Shown here: positions 8,600 to 16,351 of the stretch, one piece after another | How the letters are laid out: the number at the start of each line of letters is the position of its first letter | Numbering within the stretch: position 1 is the stretch's first letter | Assembly (NCBI GenBank): GCA_937898415.1 | Contig: CALDLA010000041.1 | Location: 1 to 22,433 of the forward strand | Length of the DNA stretch: 22,433 nt | DNA from: an uncultured Prevotellaceae bacterium | Lineage (GTDB): Bacteria; Bacteroidota; Bacteroidia; Bacteroidales; Bacteroidaceae | Direction of reading: 5' to 3' | Translations under genes and position numbers: made by a program | The notes under the pieces: model-generated | The model's database searches: none | What the model was told of the DNA's origin: nothing | The model's input: only the letters and a program-made list of their open reading frames with translations

Positions 8600-9444
8600 A
8601 ATTTCTCAATACATTCTTTCAGACTCTCTTCCCAGTAAGGAATCTCCAGGCCATAAGCCTGCTTGATCTTTGTCTTGTCGAGCACACTAAAGTGAGGACG
8701 GGCAGCAGCTGTTGGGTACTCCGAAGTGTGGAGCGGACGCACATGACAGCCGTTAATGCCCGCTATGCGATGAATCGCCTTCGTAAAGTCATACCACGAA
8801 ATAACACCCTCATTACTAAAATGATATACACCTACATTCACGCCTTTCTCAATGGCCGTAAAAATAGCCACAGCCAAGTCGCGAGCATAAGTAGGCGTAC
8901 CTATCTGGTCAAAAATAACACCCAGTTCCTGTCGCTCCTTACCAAGACGAATCATCGTCTTCACAAAGTTGTTGCCAAAGGTAGAATAGAGCCAGGCAGT
9001 GCGTATAATCATAGCTCGGCTACAGGCCTTGAGCACCGACTCTTCACCAGCAAGCTTGGTGCGTCCATAAACACTGTTGGGGCAGACGGGGTCAGTCTCA
9101 ACATAAGGTGTATGCTGGGTTCCGTCAAAGACATAGTCCGTGCTGACCTGTACTATCCAGCCACCGCGCTTCTCAATGGCCTCAGCAAGATAACCAGGGG
9201 CTACGTGGTTGAGCAGGTCACACAACGACTCGTTGTCCTCGGCCTTGTCAACGGCTGTATAGGCTGCACAGTTGACAATGCCGTCAATCTGGTTATGTTC
9301 AACAAATGCGTTGACAGCTTCACAATCAGTGATATCCAGTTCTTCAACATCCGTATTAAAGAAACTATGCTCGGGATGCCTGGACTCCAACAGTTGCATT
9401 TCGTTTCCCAATTGGCCATTACAGCCAGTTACTAATATATTCAT
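8596..9444 (-). CDS. rfbD: dTDP-4-dehydrorhamnose reductase
   Basis: Catalyses the last step of dTDP-L-rhamnose synthesis, reducing dTDP-4-dehydro-L-rhamnose with NAD(P)H, for surface polysaccharides. The 282-residue protein is an extended SDR: GCNGQLG (7-13) nucleotide loop, VNCAAYTAVDKAE (57-69), STDYVFDG (101-108), catalytic Tyr-x-x-x-Lys as Y126-K130 (VYGRTK), and the C-terminal PTAAARPHFSVLD (244-256). The ATG at 9444 is preferred. A TTG three codons upstream (9453) would overlap the previous gene by 8 bases, whereas the ATG leaves a 1-base gap. The other rml genes (rfbA, rfbB, rfbC) are not in the window, so this copy sits apart, next to prfC. Confidence 0.96.
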   Translation of the reverse strand: MNILVTGCNGQLGNEMQLLESRHPEHSFFNTDVEELDITDCEAVNAFVEHNQIDGIVNCAAYTAVDKAEDNESLCDLLNHVAPGYLAEAIEKRGGWIVQVSTDYVFDGTQHTPYVETDPVCPNSVYGRTKLAGEESVLKACSRAMIIRTAWLYSTFGNNFVKTMIRLGKERQELGVIFDQIGTPTYARDLAVAIFTAIEKGVNVGVYHFSNEGVISWYDFTKAIHRIAGINGCHVRPLHTSEYPTAAARPHFSVLDKTKIKQAYGLEIPYWEESLKECIEKL

Positions 9445-9445
9445 G

Positions 9446-9991
9446 CTATTCAAATTTTAATCCTTCTTCCTTGTCTTTCTTGTAATAGTCAGACAGCATA
9501 CCGATAAATGTTGATATTTCCTTTACAGCGTGTGCGGTATTGGGAGTTATTTCCTTCTTCTGAAGGCGCAGCATCATCACGCCGTAGAGCGCGTTTAGGC
9601 AGGTTTCCACCTCGTTCTCCTGTTTGTCAGCACCGTGGTTGCGCAATTCTACGATAAATGGCAGCACTTTGTAGTAGGCGGCATTATAGAACGGGAACTT
9701 GGGCGACTGCAAAAGCTGATCGTGAAGGTCGGCCAGCATCTGGAGCGTCACGCGATTAATCTGAAGATGTCCTTGTTCGCGACACCCTTCCTGGTTCATC
9801 ATCGTAATGAGATTGCCGAACCAGTCAGTCTCTTCCTCTTTCTGTTCGTCAGTATAATCAAACTGCTGTACATACTCGCGGCGGATACGGCTCAGCGAAC
9901 AGCCGAAGGCACGGATGGTGTCCTCGACCTGCCACATATAGAGCAGATACTCTGCAATGTTCTTCTTTCGTAATTCCTGTGCAATATACAT
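9446..9991 (-). CDS. DUF4924 family protein
   Basis: A small soluble protein of 181 residues that matches the Bacteroidetes-specific DUF4924 family. It begins MYIAQELRKKNIAEYLLYMW and is predicted almost entirely helical, with no signal peptide, membrane segment or recognisable catalytic motif. Its function is unknown. The ATG at 9991 lies 3 bases after the stop of the LysE-family gene, and its own stop lies 1 base before the rfbD start, so it is translated from the shared operon transcript. From memory, DUF4924 neighbours a LysE-type gene, rfbD and prfC in other Bacteroidales, which would suggest a conserved cluster; I could not check this. Confidence 0.85.
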   Translation of the reverse strand: MYIAQELRKKNIAEYLLYMWQVEDTIRAFGCSLSRIRREYVQQFDYTDEQKEEETDWFGNLITMMNQEGCREQGHLQINRVTLQMLADLHDQLLQSPKFPFYNAAYYKVLPFIVELRNHGADKQENEVETCLNALYGVMMLRLQKKEITPNTAHAVKEISTFIGMLSDYYKKDKEEGLKFE

Positions 9992-9994
9992 AAT

Positions 9995-10657
9995 CTACCA
10001 TCTTAACAGGTTCGTGGTTGTTCCTAAAAGCATGATGACAGAGCCGATGATAACGGCTACGCCAATAACCTGATTAATGATGCGGATGCCGTTGTCGTCG
10101 AACTTCACACGGATTTTATCGACCAGCCACGTCAGCCCCCACCACCACAGCAAGGCTCCGCCCACAATGCTGGCGAAGCCCACCACCATTTCAAAAGGAT
10201 GGTCGGGCAGCACGAAGGCAAACTGGGCATACATAGCCAGGAAGAGGAAAATGATCAGCGGGTTAGAGAACGTCACCAAGAAGGCTGTCCACGTATTGTA
10301 CCACAACGTTCCCTTCTGTTGTCCAGACAGGTGCATTTTCTTCGTTGGGTCAGTATGATAAGTGTACCAGCCAAAACAGAGCAACATGACACTACCAGCT
10401 ATCTGTAGATAAAAGCGGTTCTGGTCGTTGCTGATGAGATCCATGACGAACGACATACCGAAACCGGCAAACCCCGCATAGATAATGTCGCTGATGGCAG
10501 CGCCTAATCCCGTAGCGAAGCCAAACCAGCGGCCTTTGTTCAGCGTGCGCTGCACGCACAGGATTCCTACCGGCCCCATGGGTGCCGATGCAATCACTCC
10601 AATGAGCATGCCCTTGAAGATGAAATCCAATATGTTAATAGGCACATGAAACGGCAT
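9995..10657 (-). CDS. LysE/RhtB-family transporter
   Basis: A 220-residue inner-membrane protein of the LysE family of small-molecule (often amino-acid) exporters. The conserved first-helix region is FKGMLIGVIASAPMGPVGIL, where PMGP stands in the place of the usual PGP, followed by QRTLNKGRWFGFATGLGAA. About six hydrophobic segments are visible, including WTAFLVTFSNPLIIFLFLAM, which carries the second family-typical NP motif. The substrate cannot be read from sequence. This is the first gene of the minus-strand operon. A perfect TAACTTTG box ends only 8 bases before the ATG at 10657, so the leader would be just a few bases. The next in-frame Met (10609) would cut into the first helix and is less likely. 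Confidence 0.9.
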   Translation of the reverse strand: MPFHVPINILDFIFKGMLIGVIASAPMGPVGILCVQRTLNKGRWFGFATGLGAAISDIIYAGFAGFGMSFVMDLISNDQNRFYLQIAGSVMLLCFGWYTYHTDPTKKMHLSGQQKGTLWYNTWTAFLVTFSNPLIIFLFLAMYAQFAFVLPDHPFEMVVGFASIVGGALLWWWGLTWLVDKIRVKFDDNGIRIINQVIGVAVIIGSVIMLLGTTTNLLRW

Positions 10658-10663
10658 AGCGTT

Positions 10664-10676
10664 TGCAAAGTTACAA
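10664..10676 (-). promoter_or_regulatory. Promoter -7 region of the LysE-led operon
   Basis: Read on the minus strand, this is TTGTAACTTTGCA, containing a perfect TAnnTTTG box (10666-10673). No convincing TTTG is found 19-21 bases upstream of it. The same 13 bases occur in mirror image before ruvC. The box ends 8 bases before the start codon, predicting a leaderless or almost leaderless transcript. Confidence 0.65.
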
Positions 10677-10703
10677 CATAATAATGAAATATGGAAGAGG
10701 AAT

Positions 10704-10737
10704 TATGATTTTTTTCAGAAAATATTGTAACTTTGCA
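10704..10737 (+). promoter_or_regulatory. Promoter of ruvC
   Basis: A perfect TAACTTTG box lies at 10728-10735, inside the 13-base element TTGTAACTTTGCA (10725-10737). A weak -33 match, TATG at 10704-10707, sits at the standard 20-base spacing. The ruvC ATG at 10744 begins 8 bases after the box. Confidence 0.65.
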
Positions 10738-10743
10738 CGCAAA

Positions 10744-11301
10744 ATGAAAGAGAAAATCATACTTGGCATTGACCCAGGAACCAACATCATGGGCTACGGA
10801 CTGCTGAAAGTGGCCGACGGCAAGGCGCAAATGATGACAATGGGAGTCATCGACCTTCGTCACGCATCGGACGCCTACATGAAGTTGGGACGCATCTTTG
10901 AACGTGTCACGGGCATCATCGACGAGTGGCTACCCGACGAGATGGCCATCGAGGCTCCTTTTTTCGGCAAGAACGTACAGTCCATGCTGAAACTCGGACG
11001 GGCTCAGGGCGTAGCCATAGCCGCAGCCATACATCACGGCGTGCCCATCCACGAGTATGCCCCCATGAAAATCAAGATGGCACTCACGGGCAACGGCTCA
11101 GCTTCGAAGGAGCAAGTAGCGGGTATGCTGCAACGACTTCTGAAACTGAAGGATGATGACATGAATAAGTTCATGGATGCTACTGATGCACTTGGAGCAG
11201 CTTACTGTCACTACCTGCAGATGGGGCGCCCAGAAAGCGACGTCAAGTATAGAGGATGGAAAGACTTTATTAACAAGAACCCAGAAAAACTAAGGAAATG
11301 A
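10744..11301 (+). CDS. ruvC: Holliday junction resolvase RuvC
   Basis: Endonuclease that cleaves Holliday junctions with RuvAB during recombination repair. The 185-residue protein has the RNase-H-like fold motifs GIDPGT (8-13, catalytic D10), AIEAPFF (68-74, catalytic E70) and MDATDALGAA (144-153, catalytic D145 and D148), all four acidic residues being present. KNVQSMLKLGRAQG (77-90) is the usual helix segment. The frame is open upstream to 10663, but that extension would cross the promoter box, so the start is the ATG at 10744. The stop overlaps the next start as ATGA. No ruvA or ruvB is nearby. Confidence 0.97.
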   Translation: MKEKIILGIDPGTNIMGYGLLKVADGKAQMMTMGVIDLRHASDAYMKLGRIFERVTGIIDEWLPDEMAIEAPFFGKNVQSMLKLGRAQGVAIAAAIHHGVPIHEYAPMKIKMALTGNGSASKEQVAGMLQRLLKLKDDDMNKFMDATDALGAAYCHYLQMGRPESDVKYRGWKDFINKNPEKLRK

Positions 11302-12596
11302 AAGTAACAGCCATTATAGGTAAGAACGGCAGCGGAAAAACCATGTACGTCGACAAGATGCGCAAGCAGATGGCCAGTGACCGTGTACGCTATATGGCCT
11401 TTCGCGACTCATACGGCGTGAGCACTGACCAGGCATACTACCTGCAGTTGCGGTGGAACCAGCACGACATCGATGCCGAGACACCTGACACGGGACAACT
11501 TCTGGAACAGACTTTCCTGATAACAGGTCCTGACACTGAAGAGCGCCGAGAGTGGCAGAGACACCTATATGAACTGTTCGGCATGAAACCACTATTGGAC
11601 AAGTATATCATCACCTTGTCGAGTGGCGAACTGCGGAAATTCCAGCTGACAAAAACTCTGATGGCGCAACCAACGACGCTGATCCTAGACAACCCCTTCA
11701 TAGGGCTTGACAGCGAGGCACGAGGCCAGTTGCGCAACTTGCTGCAGCTATTGGCCGACGAACGACAGTTAGAGGTCTTCCTCGTCGTATCACGACGTGA
11801 GGATGTCCCCGACTACGTGACTGATGTCATCTGCATCGGCGAACAACCTGAAGACGACTGCCCAGGATTAAGTGAAGAGAAGATGCAGGCCATTCTGGAC
11901 CTACCTTACAAGGACAGGGAGTACCTAGCTGACGAAGTGGTCAGCATGAACAAAGTGAGCATTCGATACGGTGAACGAACCATCCTAAAAGACCTTGACT
12001 GGCAGGTTAGAAACGGCGAACACTGGGTACTCTCAGGACATAACGGCTCAGGCAAATCTACCCTACTCTCACTGGTCTGTGCTGACAACCCTCAGAGCTA
12101 CGCCTGTGACATTTCATTGTTTGGCAACCCGCGAGGCTCTGGCGAGAGTATTTGGGAAATCAAGCGCCACATAGGCTACGTCTCGCCTGAGATGCACCGT
12201 TCCTACCAACGTGACATACCTGCGCTACGCATCGTGGCCAGTGGACTGAAAGACTCTGTAGGGCTTTACGTTCGGCCTACCGAGGCTGAATGCGAGCAAT
12301 GCCGTTGGTGGATGAACATCTTCGGCATCGGGCACTTGGCAGAACGTTCATTCATGAAGATGTCGAGCGGGGAACAGCGCCTTGTGCTTCTGGCAAGGGC
12401 CTTTGTGAAAGACCCCGAGCTGCTGATACTTGACGAGCCCCTGCACGGACTCGACAACGACAACCGCCAACTGGCCAAGGACATCATTGACACCTTCTGC
12501 CAGCGTAAAAACAAAACGCTCATCTTTGTCAGTCATTACAAAGAAGAGCGTCCAAAGTGTATTGATCACGAAATTTACCTCACGTATTCGAAGTAG
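11298..12596 (+). CDS. ModF/PhrA-like protein with two fused ABC ATPase domains
   Basis: A soluble 432-residue double ATP-binding-cassette protein resembling E. coli ModF. Domain 1 (about 1-200): Walker A GKNGSGKT (8-15), signature LSSGE (107-111), Walker B TLILDN (127-132). Domain 2 (about 213-432): Walker A GHNGSGKST (247-255), ModF-like LFGNPRGSGESIWEIKRHIG (274-293), signature MSSGEQ (355-360), Walker B ELLILDEP (374-381) and switch His H413. Domain 1 has Asn132 where the catalytic glutamate is expected and Arg166 at the switch-His position, so it probably binds but does not hydrolyse ATP. No permease or binding protein is adjacent, so a transport role is unsupported; ModF proteins are themselves poorly understood. 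It is coupled to ruvC by an ATGA overlap and overlaps the convergent gene by 22 bases. Confidence 0.9.
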   Translation: MKVTAIIGKNGSGKTMYVDKMRKQMASDRVRYMAFRDSYGVSTDQAYYLQLRWNQHDIDAETPDTGQLLEQTFLITGPDTEERREWQRHLYELFGMKPLLDKYIITLSSGELRKFQLTKTLMAQPTTLILDNPFIGLDSEARGQLRNLLQLLADERQLEVFLVVSRREDVPDYVTDVICIGEQPEDDCPGLSEEKMQAILDLPYKDREYLADEVVSMNKVSIRYGERTILKDLDWQVRNGEHWVLSGHNGSGKSTLLSLVCADNPQSYACDISLFGNPRGSGESIWEIKRHIGYVSPEMHRSYQRDIPALRIVASGLKDSVGLYVRPTEAECEQCRWWMNIFGIGHLAERSFMKMSSGEQRLVLLARAFVKDPELLILDEPLHGLDNDNRQLAKDIIDTFCQRKNKTLIFVSHYKEERPKCIDHEIYLTYSK

Positions 12597-13741
12597 TACC
12601 AGTAAGACCCCTGGTATTTTTCCATCACTCGCACCTTGCGCTCTGTCGGATTAGTGTATTGGGCCTCCAACTCCTGAAGGTCACGATAGTCTTCCTCAGT
12701 CACAGGGTGATGATAGACCACCACGGGGTTCGAACGCTGGTGGACGTACAGCGTCAGTGCCTCACGGTAATGACGGGGCAAAGTCAGGCTGTCAGCCACG
12801 TCATAGTATTTACCAATAGTACGTGCAAAGTCATCCAGATTGCGGTCAATCAACATTCCACAAAGCACATAGTCACCAACGGCCTTCTTGGCTTGCCCAC
12901 CACGTTCTAACGCCGACAAGTAGGCAGGTGTATCCATACCCGGACGAGGTATGGCACCCAAATGGCGGTAAAGACTGTCTGACGGATAAATCAACCAACG
13001 CGAACGACAACCGCTAAGCGGCACCAAGTCGGCTCCACTTCCAGAAACAGGATATTCAAAGAGCCTTTCGCCAAGTTCCCTCTTACGTGACAGCGCATAG
13101 GCTCGAAGCATTGTCAGACTAGCATCTGTCTCCAATGAACGGCGTCCCGTCGTCAATGCTTCATCGAATTGCTGCTTCATCAGGCAAGTCTCCATACGGG
13201 CACGGTAATGGTATACAGCATTGGTATTAGCAGCAAGATTCACGCCCACTATCATCAACGCCATTTCCAGGATATTAATCCAGAAAACCCTCGCGTGGAG
13301 TCCCAACGCTGTCTTTAACAGATAAGGACGTACGCTACAGATAATCCAGACGGCTACCCCCCATAGTGCCAACAACAATGGAGCCAGCCAGTACCAATAG
13401 CTTATCGACATAGAAGAACTTCCCTTCTCAGGAAAGCCAGACGTCAAGATGGCCAACAGCAACATCGAGGGGAAGTAGGTCAGCGCATGATTACTACGAT
13501 ACAATTTGATTACTTTAAGAACACCCATTTGCAACAGCAGGAGCACCAGTGTGATGATAACGGCGCCTACCGAGCGATGATAAACGGTCTGGCCCTTGCT
13601 CAGTACATGCTGGGTGACGGCCATCAAGTCGGCCTGGAAGTAATAGAGCCAAAGGACTGAGAACAATACAAAGATGACAGCACACATCACCTTGACAATG
13701 ATGTGGCTGCCGTCTTTGACAGGTTGGTTATATCTGACCAC
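12575..13741 (-). CDS. Bacteroidales membrane protein of unknown function (possibly DUF6057-related)
   Basis: A 388-residue protein. The N-terminal half has about five membrane segments (roughly 14-35, 57-79, 87-101, 115-137, 152-171). The C-terminal half (about 175-388) is a soluble, helical, TPR-like region with MKQQFDEALTTGRRSLE, LCGMLIDRNLDDFARTIGKY and LPRHYREALTLYVHQ. The style recalls Bacteroidales DUF6057 proteins, but that is from memory and tentative. The start is taken as GTG at 13741, 3 bases after the glgB stop, which makes it the fourth and last gene of its operon. Its 3' end overlaps the end of the convergent ModF-like gene. No catalytic motif is seen and no function is proposed. 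Confidence 0.75.
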   Translation of the reverse strand: MVRYNQPVKDGSHIIVKVMCAVIFVLFSVLWLYYFQADLMAVTQHVLSKGQTVYHRSVGAVIITLVLLLLQMGVLKVIKLYRSNHALTYFPSMLLLAILTSGFPEKGSSSMSISYWYWLAPLLLALWGVAVWIICSVRPYLLKTALGLHARVFWINILEMALMIVGVNLAANTNAVYHYRARMETCLMKQQFDEALTTGRRSLETDASLTMLRAYALSRKRELGERLFEYPVSGSGADLVPLSGCRSRWLIYPSDSLYRHLGAIPRPGMDTPAYLSALERGGQAKKAVGDYVLCGMLIDRNLDDFARTIGKYYDVADSLTLPRHYREALTLYVHQRSNPVVVYHHPVTEEDYRDLQELEAQYTNPTERKVRVMEKYQGSYWYYFEYVR

Positions 13742-13744
13742 GCG

Positions 13745-15874
13745 TTAATTCTTTTTCAGAACGACTGCTGAACGAGCAGGAATGTAAAGTTTCAGCCACT
13801 CCTTCTTGTCCTGTACATAAAGCGGGTCATAATTGGTGATGTGGGTCATCGAGTCGTCGGCAAAGCCATTGCCGCCGAAGTCCTTCGAGTCGGTGTTCAA
13901 CACAACATCGTAGGAACCCGTGGGTACGAGGAAACCGTAATCAGTGTACGATCTCGTGGGTGAGAAGTTGAAAACAAACACCAAGTCGCCACGCATGAAG
14001 CAGAGCACCTGGTCGCCATCATCGTGCCAAATCTCGGTAACGGGTGTATCCTGGAAATTCTTCTCACTCTTGATGACCTCAAGCATCTTGCGGTCAAAGT
14101 CACCCAACCAGTGATAACACAAGTCAGGATTGTCAACGAGGTTCCACTGACGACGGGCATATTTGTAACTCCATCCGTTGCCTTCGCGAGGGAAGTCAAT
14201 CCACTCGGGATGTCCGAACTCATTACCCATGAAGTTCAGATAGCCTCCGTTGATGGCACCAGCCGTCACCAGACGAATCATCTTGTGCATAGCGATACCA
14301 CGCTGGGCCATATCGTTGACATCCTTCTTGGCGAAGTGCCAATACATATCGGCATCGATGAGACGGAAGATGATGGTCTTGTCGCCCACGAGTGCCTGGT
14401 CGTGGCTCTCACAGTAAGAGATGGTTTTCTCGTCAGGACGGCGATTTTTGACCTCCCAGAAGATGGAGCAGACATTGATGTCCTCGTCGCGTACCTCTTT
14501 TATAGTCTTTATCCAGTAATCAGGAATATTCATGGCCATACGGTAATCAAAACCATAGCCGCCGTCCTCGAACTTGGCAGCCAATCCGGGCATACCCGAA
14601 ACTTCCTCGGCAATGGTGATGGCGTTCGGATTCACCTCGTGAATCAAGCAATTGGCCAGCGTCAGGTAGCAGATGGCGTTGTCATCCTCATGTCCGTTAA
14701 AATAATCGCCGTAGCCACCGAAGGCTTCGCCCAGACCGTGCGAATAGTAGAGCATGGAGGTGACACCATCGAAGCGGAAACCGTCGAAGTGGAACTCCTC
14801 AAGCCAGTACTTACAGTTGGAGAGCAGGAAGTGCATCACCTCGTCTTTACCGTAGTCGAAGCACAGCGAGTCCCAAGCGGGATGCTCGTGGCGGTCGCCG
14901 GCATAGAAGAACTGGTTGGGATCGCCACAGAGGTTGCCCAAACCCTCGACCTCGTTCTTCACAGCGTGGCTGTGAACAATATCCATGATGACAGCGATAC
15001 CCATCTTATGGGCGGTGTCTATCATCTCCTTCAGTTCCTCAGGCGTACCGAAGCGGCTGGAGGGAGCAAAGAAACTCGATACGTGGTAGCCAAACGAACC
15101 ATAGTAGGGGTGTTCCTGAATGGCCATCACCTGAATGGCGTTATAGCCGTCCTTTTTTACTCGCGGCAGGACATTCTCGGTAAACTCCTTATAAGTGCCC
15201 ACCTTCTCGGCATCCTGACCCATACCCACATGGCACTCATAAATGAGCAGCGGGGCTGTATCGGGCTTGAACTTCTTTTTCTTCCACACATAGGGTGTCT
15301 CGGGGTTCCATACCTGAGCAGAGAAGATCTTCGTCTGGTCGTCCTGAACGACGCGACGGCACCAGGCGGGAATACGCTCGCCCTCGCCACCGTTCCACTT
15401 CACCTTCATCTTGTAGAGCTGGCCATGCTTCAGGGCTTTCTCCGAGAGTTTCAGTTCCCAGTTGCCCGTGCCCTCAATGCGCTTACACTTATACTTGTCA
15501 GTCTCTTGCCAGTTGTTGAAGTCGCCAATCAAGTAAATCTCCGTAGCGTTAGGTGCCCACTCGCGGAACACCCAGCCCTTGGGCAGCTTGTGCAAACCAT
15601 AATAAAGATGACCAGAGGCAAATTCACTCAACTTCTGCTTTCCGTTCTGGGTCAGCTGACCAATCTTCCACAGAGCGTGATCATGACGACCACGGATGGC
15701 GCCCTCGAACGGTTCGAGCCAAGAGTCATGCTCGACGAGACCGATATGCAGTGGAGCCTGCTCCACCTTCTTTATCACTTTCTTTGCTGCGGGTTTCTTC
15801 GCGGCAGGCTTCTTTGCAGCAGAAGCTTTCTTCGTTGCAGGAGCCTCCTTGGGGGTTGTTTCTTTCTTTGCCAT
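13745..15874 (-). CDS. glgB: 1,4-alpha-glucan (glycogen) branching enzyme, eukaryotic-type GH13_8
   Basis: Creates alpha-1,6 branches in glycogen by cutting and transferring alpha-1,4 chains; cytoplasmic. The 709-residue protein resembles eukaryotic GBE1 more than E. coli GlgB, for example HPYYGSFGYHVSSFFAPSSR (255-274). Order: Lys/Ala-rich tail (1-38), helical N-terminal segment, CBM48 (about 85-190), GH13 barrel (about 205-555), C-terminal beta domain. Catalytic residues are D369 (GFRFDGVTSM), E423 (TIAEEVSGMP) and D492 (SHDQALVGDK), with HSH (301-303) also conserved. The tail has 13 lysines in its first 37 residues and AAKKP repeats, resembling histone-H1-like tails. The next Met is at residue 156, so the tail cannot be trimmed by a later start. 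It lies 4 bases after yhcH. No glgA or glgC is present here. Confidence 0.97.
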   Translation of the reverse strand: MAKKETTPKEAPATKKASAAKKPAAKKPAAKKVIKKVEQAPLHIGLVEHDSWLEPFEGAIRGRHDHALWKIGQLTQNGKQKLSEFASGHLYYGLHKLPKGWVFREWAPNATEIYLIGDFNNWQETDKYKCKRIEGTGNWELKLSEKALKHGQLYKMKVKWNGGEGERIPAWCRRVVQDDQTKIFSAQVWNPETPYVWKKKKFKPDTAPLLIYECHVGMGQDAEKVGTYKEFTENVLPRVKKDGYNAIQVMAIQEHPYYGSFGYHVSSFFAPSSRFGTPEELKEMIDTAHKMGIAVIMDIVHSHAVKNEVEGLGNLCGDPNQFFYAGDRHEHPAWDSLCFDYGKDEVMHFLLSNCKYWLEEFHFDGFRFDGVTSMLYYSHGLGEAFGGYGDYFNGHEDDNAICYLTLANCLIHEVNPNAITIAEEVSGMPGLAAKFEDGGYGFDYRMAMNIPDYWIKTIKEVRDEDINVCSIFWEVKNRRPDEKTISYCESHDQALVGDKTIIFRLIDADMYWHFAKKDVNDMAQRGIAMHKMIRLVTAGAINGGYLNFMGNEFGHPEWIDFPREGNGWSYKYARRQWNLVDNPDLCYHWLGDFDRKMLEVIKSEKNFQDTPVTEIWHDDGDQVLCFMRGDLVFVFNFSPTRSYTDYGFLVPTGSYDVVLNTDSKDFGGNGFADDSMTHITNYDPLYVQDKKEWLKLYIPARSAVVLKKN

Positions 15875-15878
15875 AGTA

Positions 15879-16325
15879 TTATGCTTTTATTTTGAATATT
15901 GCTTTTTTAATTCCTTCTTTCTCTGAGATACATGGTGCATGACCATCCTGCGGGAAGAAAATGACCATCTGACCTGGACGGCACGTGACGTAAGTCTGAG
16001 CCACCGTATCACCATACTTCGTGATGTCCTTCTCGGCATTGTACTCATAATCAGGCAGGTCACAGAGCGGCGTATAGCCAAAAGTCTCATCCGTATCAAT
16101 AGGTATCTGGATGTCAATCATCTCTACATGAGTCTCCAACACGGCATCTTCTTTCGTACGGCCTTTAGCCGTGGTGATATTCACAAATAGGTCTTTGTCT
16201 TTAATCAAATGCTTACCCTCTTCGAGGGCGTTCAAGTCGTTCTTCTTCAAGAAGTCTACTACGTCGGCAAACAGCGGATTCAGCCCCACATACTTGCCCA
16301 GATTGTCAAGTGTGTCTATTACCAT
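15879..16325 (-). CDS. YhcH/YjgK/YiaL family protein (DUF386, EbgC-like)
   Basis: A 148-residue cupin-fold protein of the YhcH/YjgK/YiaL family. Members are linked to sugar metabolism (sialic acid, galactosides as EbgC, 2,3-diketo-gulonate), and some may act as anomerases. Metal-site candidates are H66 in ETHVEMIDIQ (64-73) and H129 in FFPQDGHAPC (123-132), followed by the conserved basic pair KK (140-141). Length is typical. It has an ATG start 26 bases after the MORN gene and ends 4 bases before glgB, so co-transcription is likely. The link with glycogen branching suggests a carbohydrate role, but the substrate cannot be named. Confidence 0.92.
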   Translation of the reverse strand: MVIDTLDNLGKYVGLNPLFADVVDFLKKNDLNALEEGKHLIKDKDLFVNITTAKGRTKEDAVLETHVEMIDIQIPIDTDETFGYTPLCDLPDYEYNAEKDITKYGDTVAQTYVTCRPGQMVIFFPQDGHAPCISEKEGIKKAIFKIKA

Positions 16326-16351
16326 ATATCATTAGTATTTAAGTTAAACAA

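Noticed and set aside
8692..9435. 247-codon frame antisense to rfbD
   Set aside because: rfbD has complete SDR motifs and operon spacing; the opposite product is featureless.
14024..15895. 623-codon open frame antisense to glgB
   Set aside because: It lies opposite a gene with clear branching-enzyme motifs and catalytic residues. The antisense product has no recognisable domain and is explained by codon bias of the real gene.
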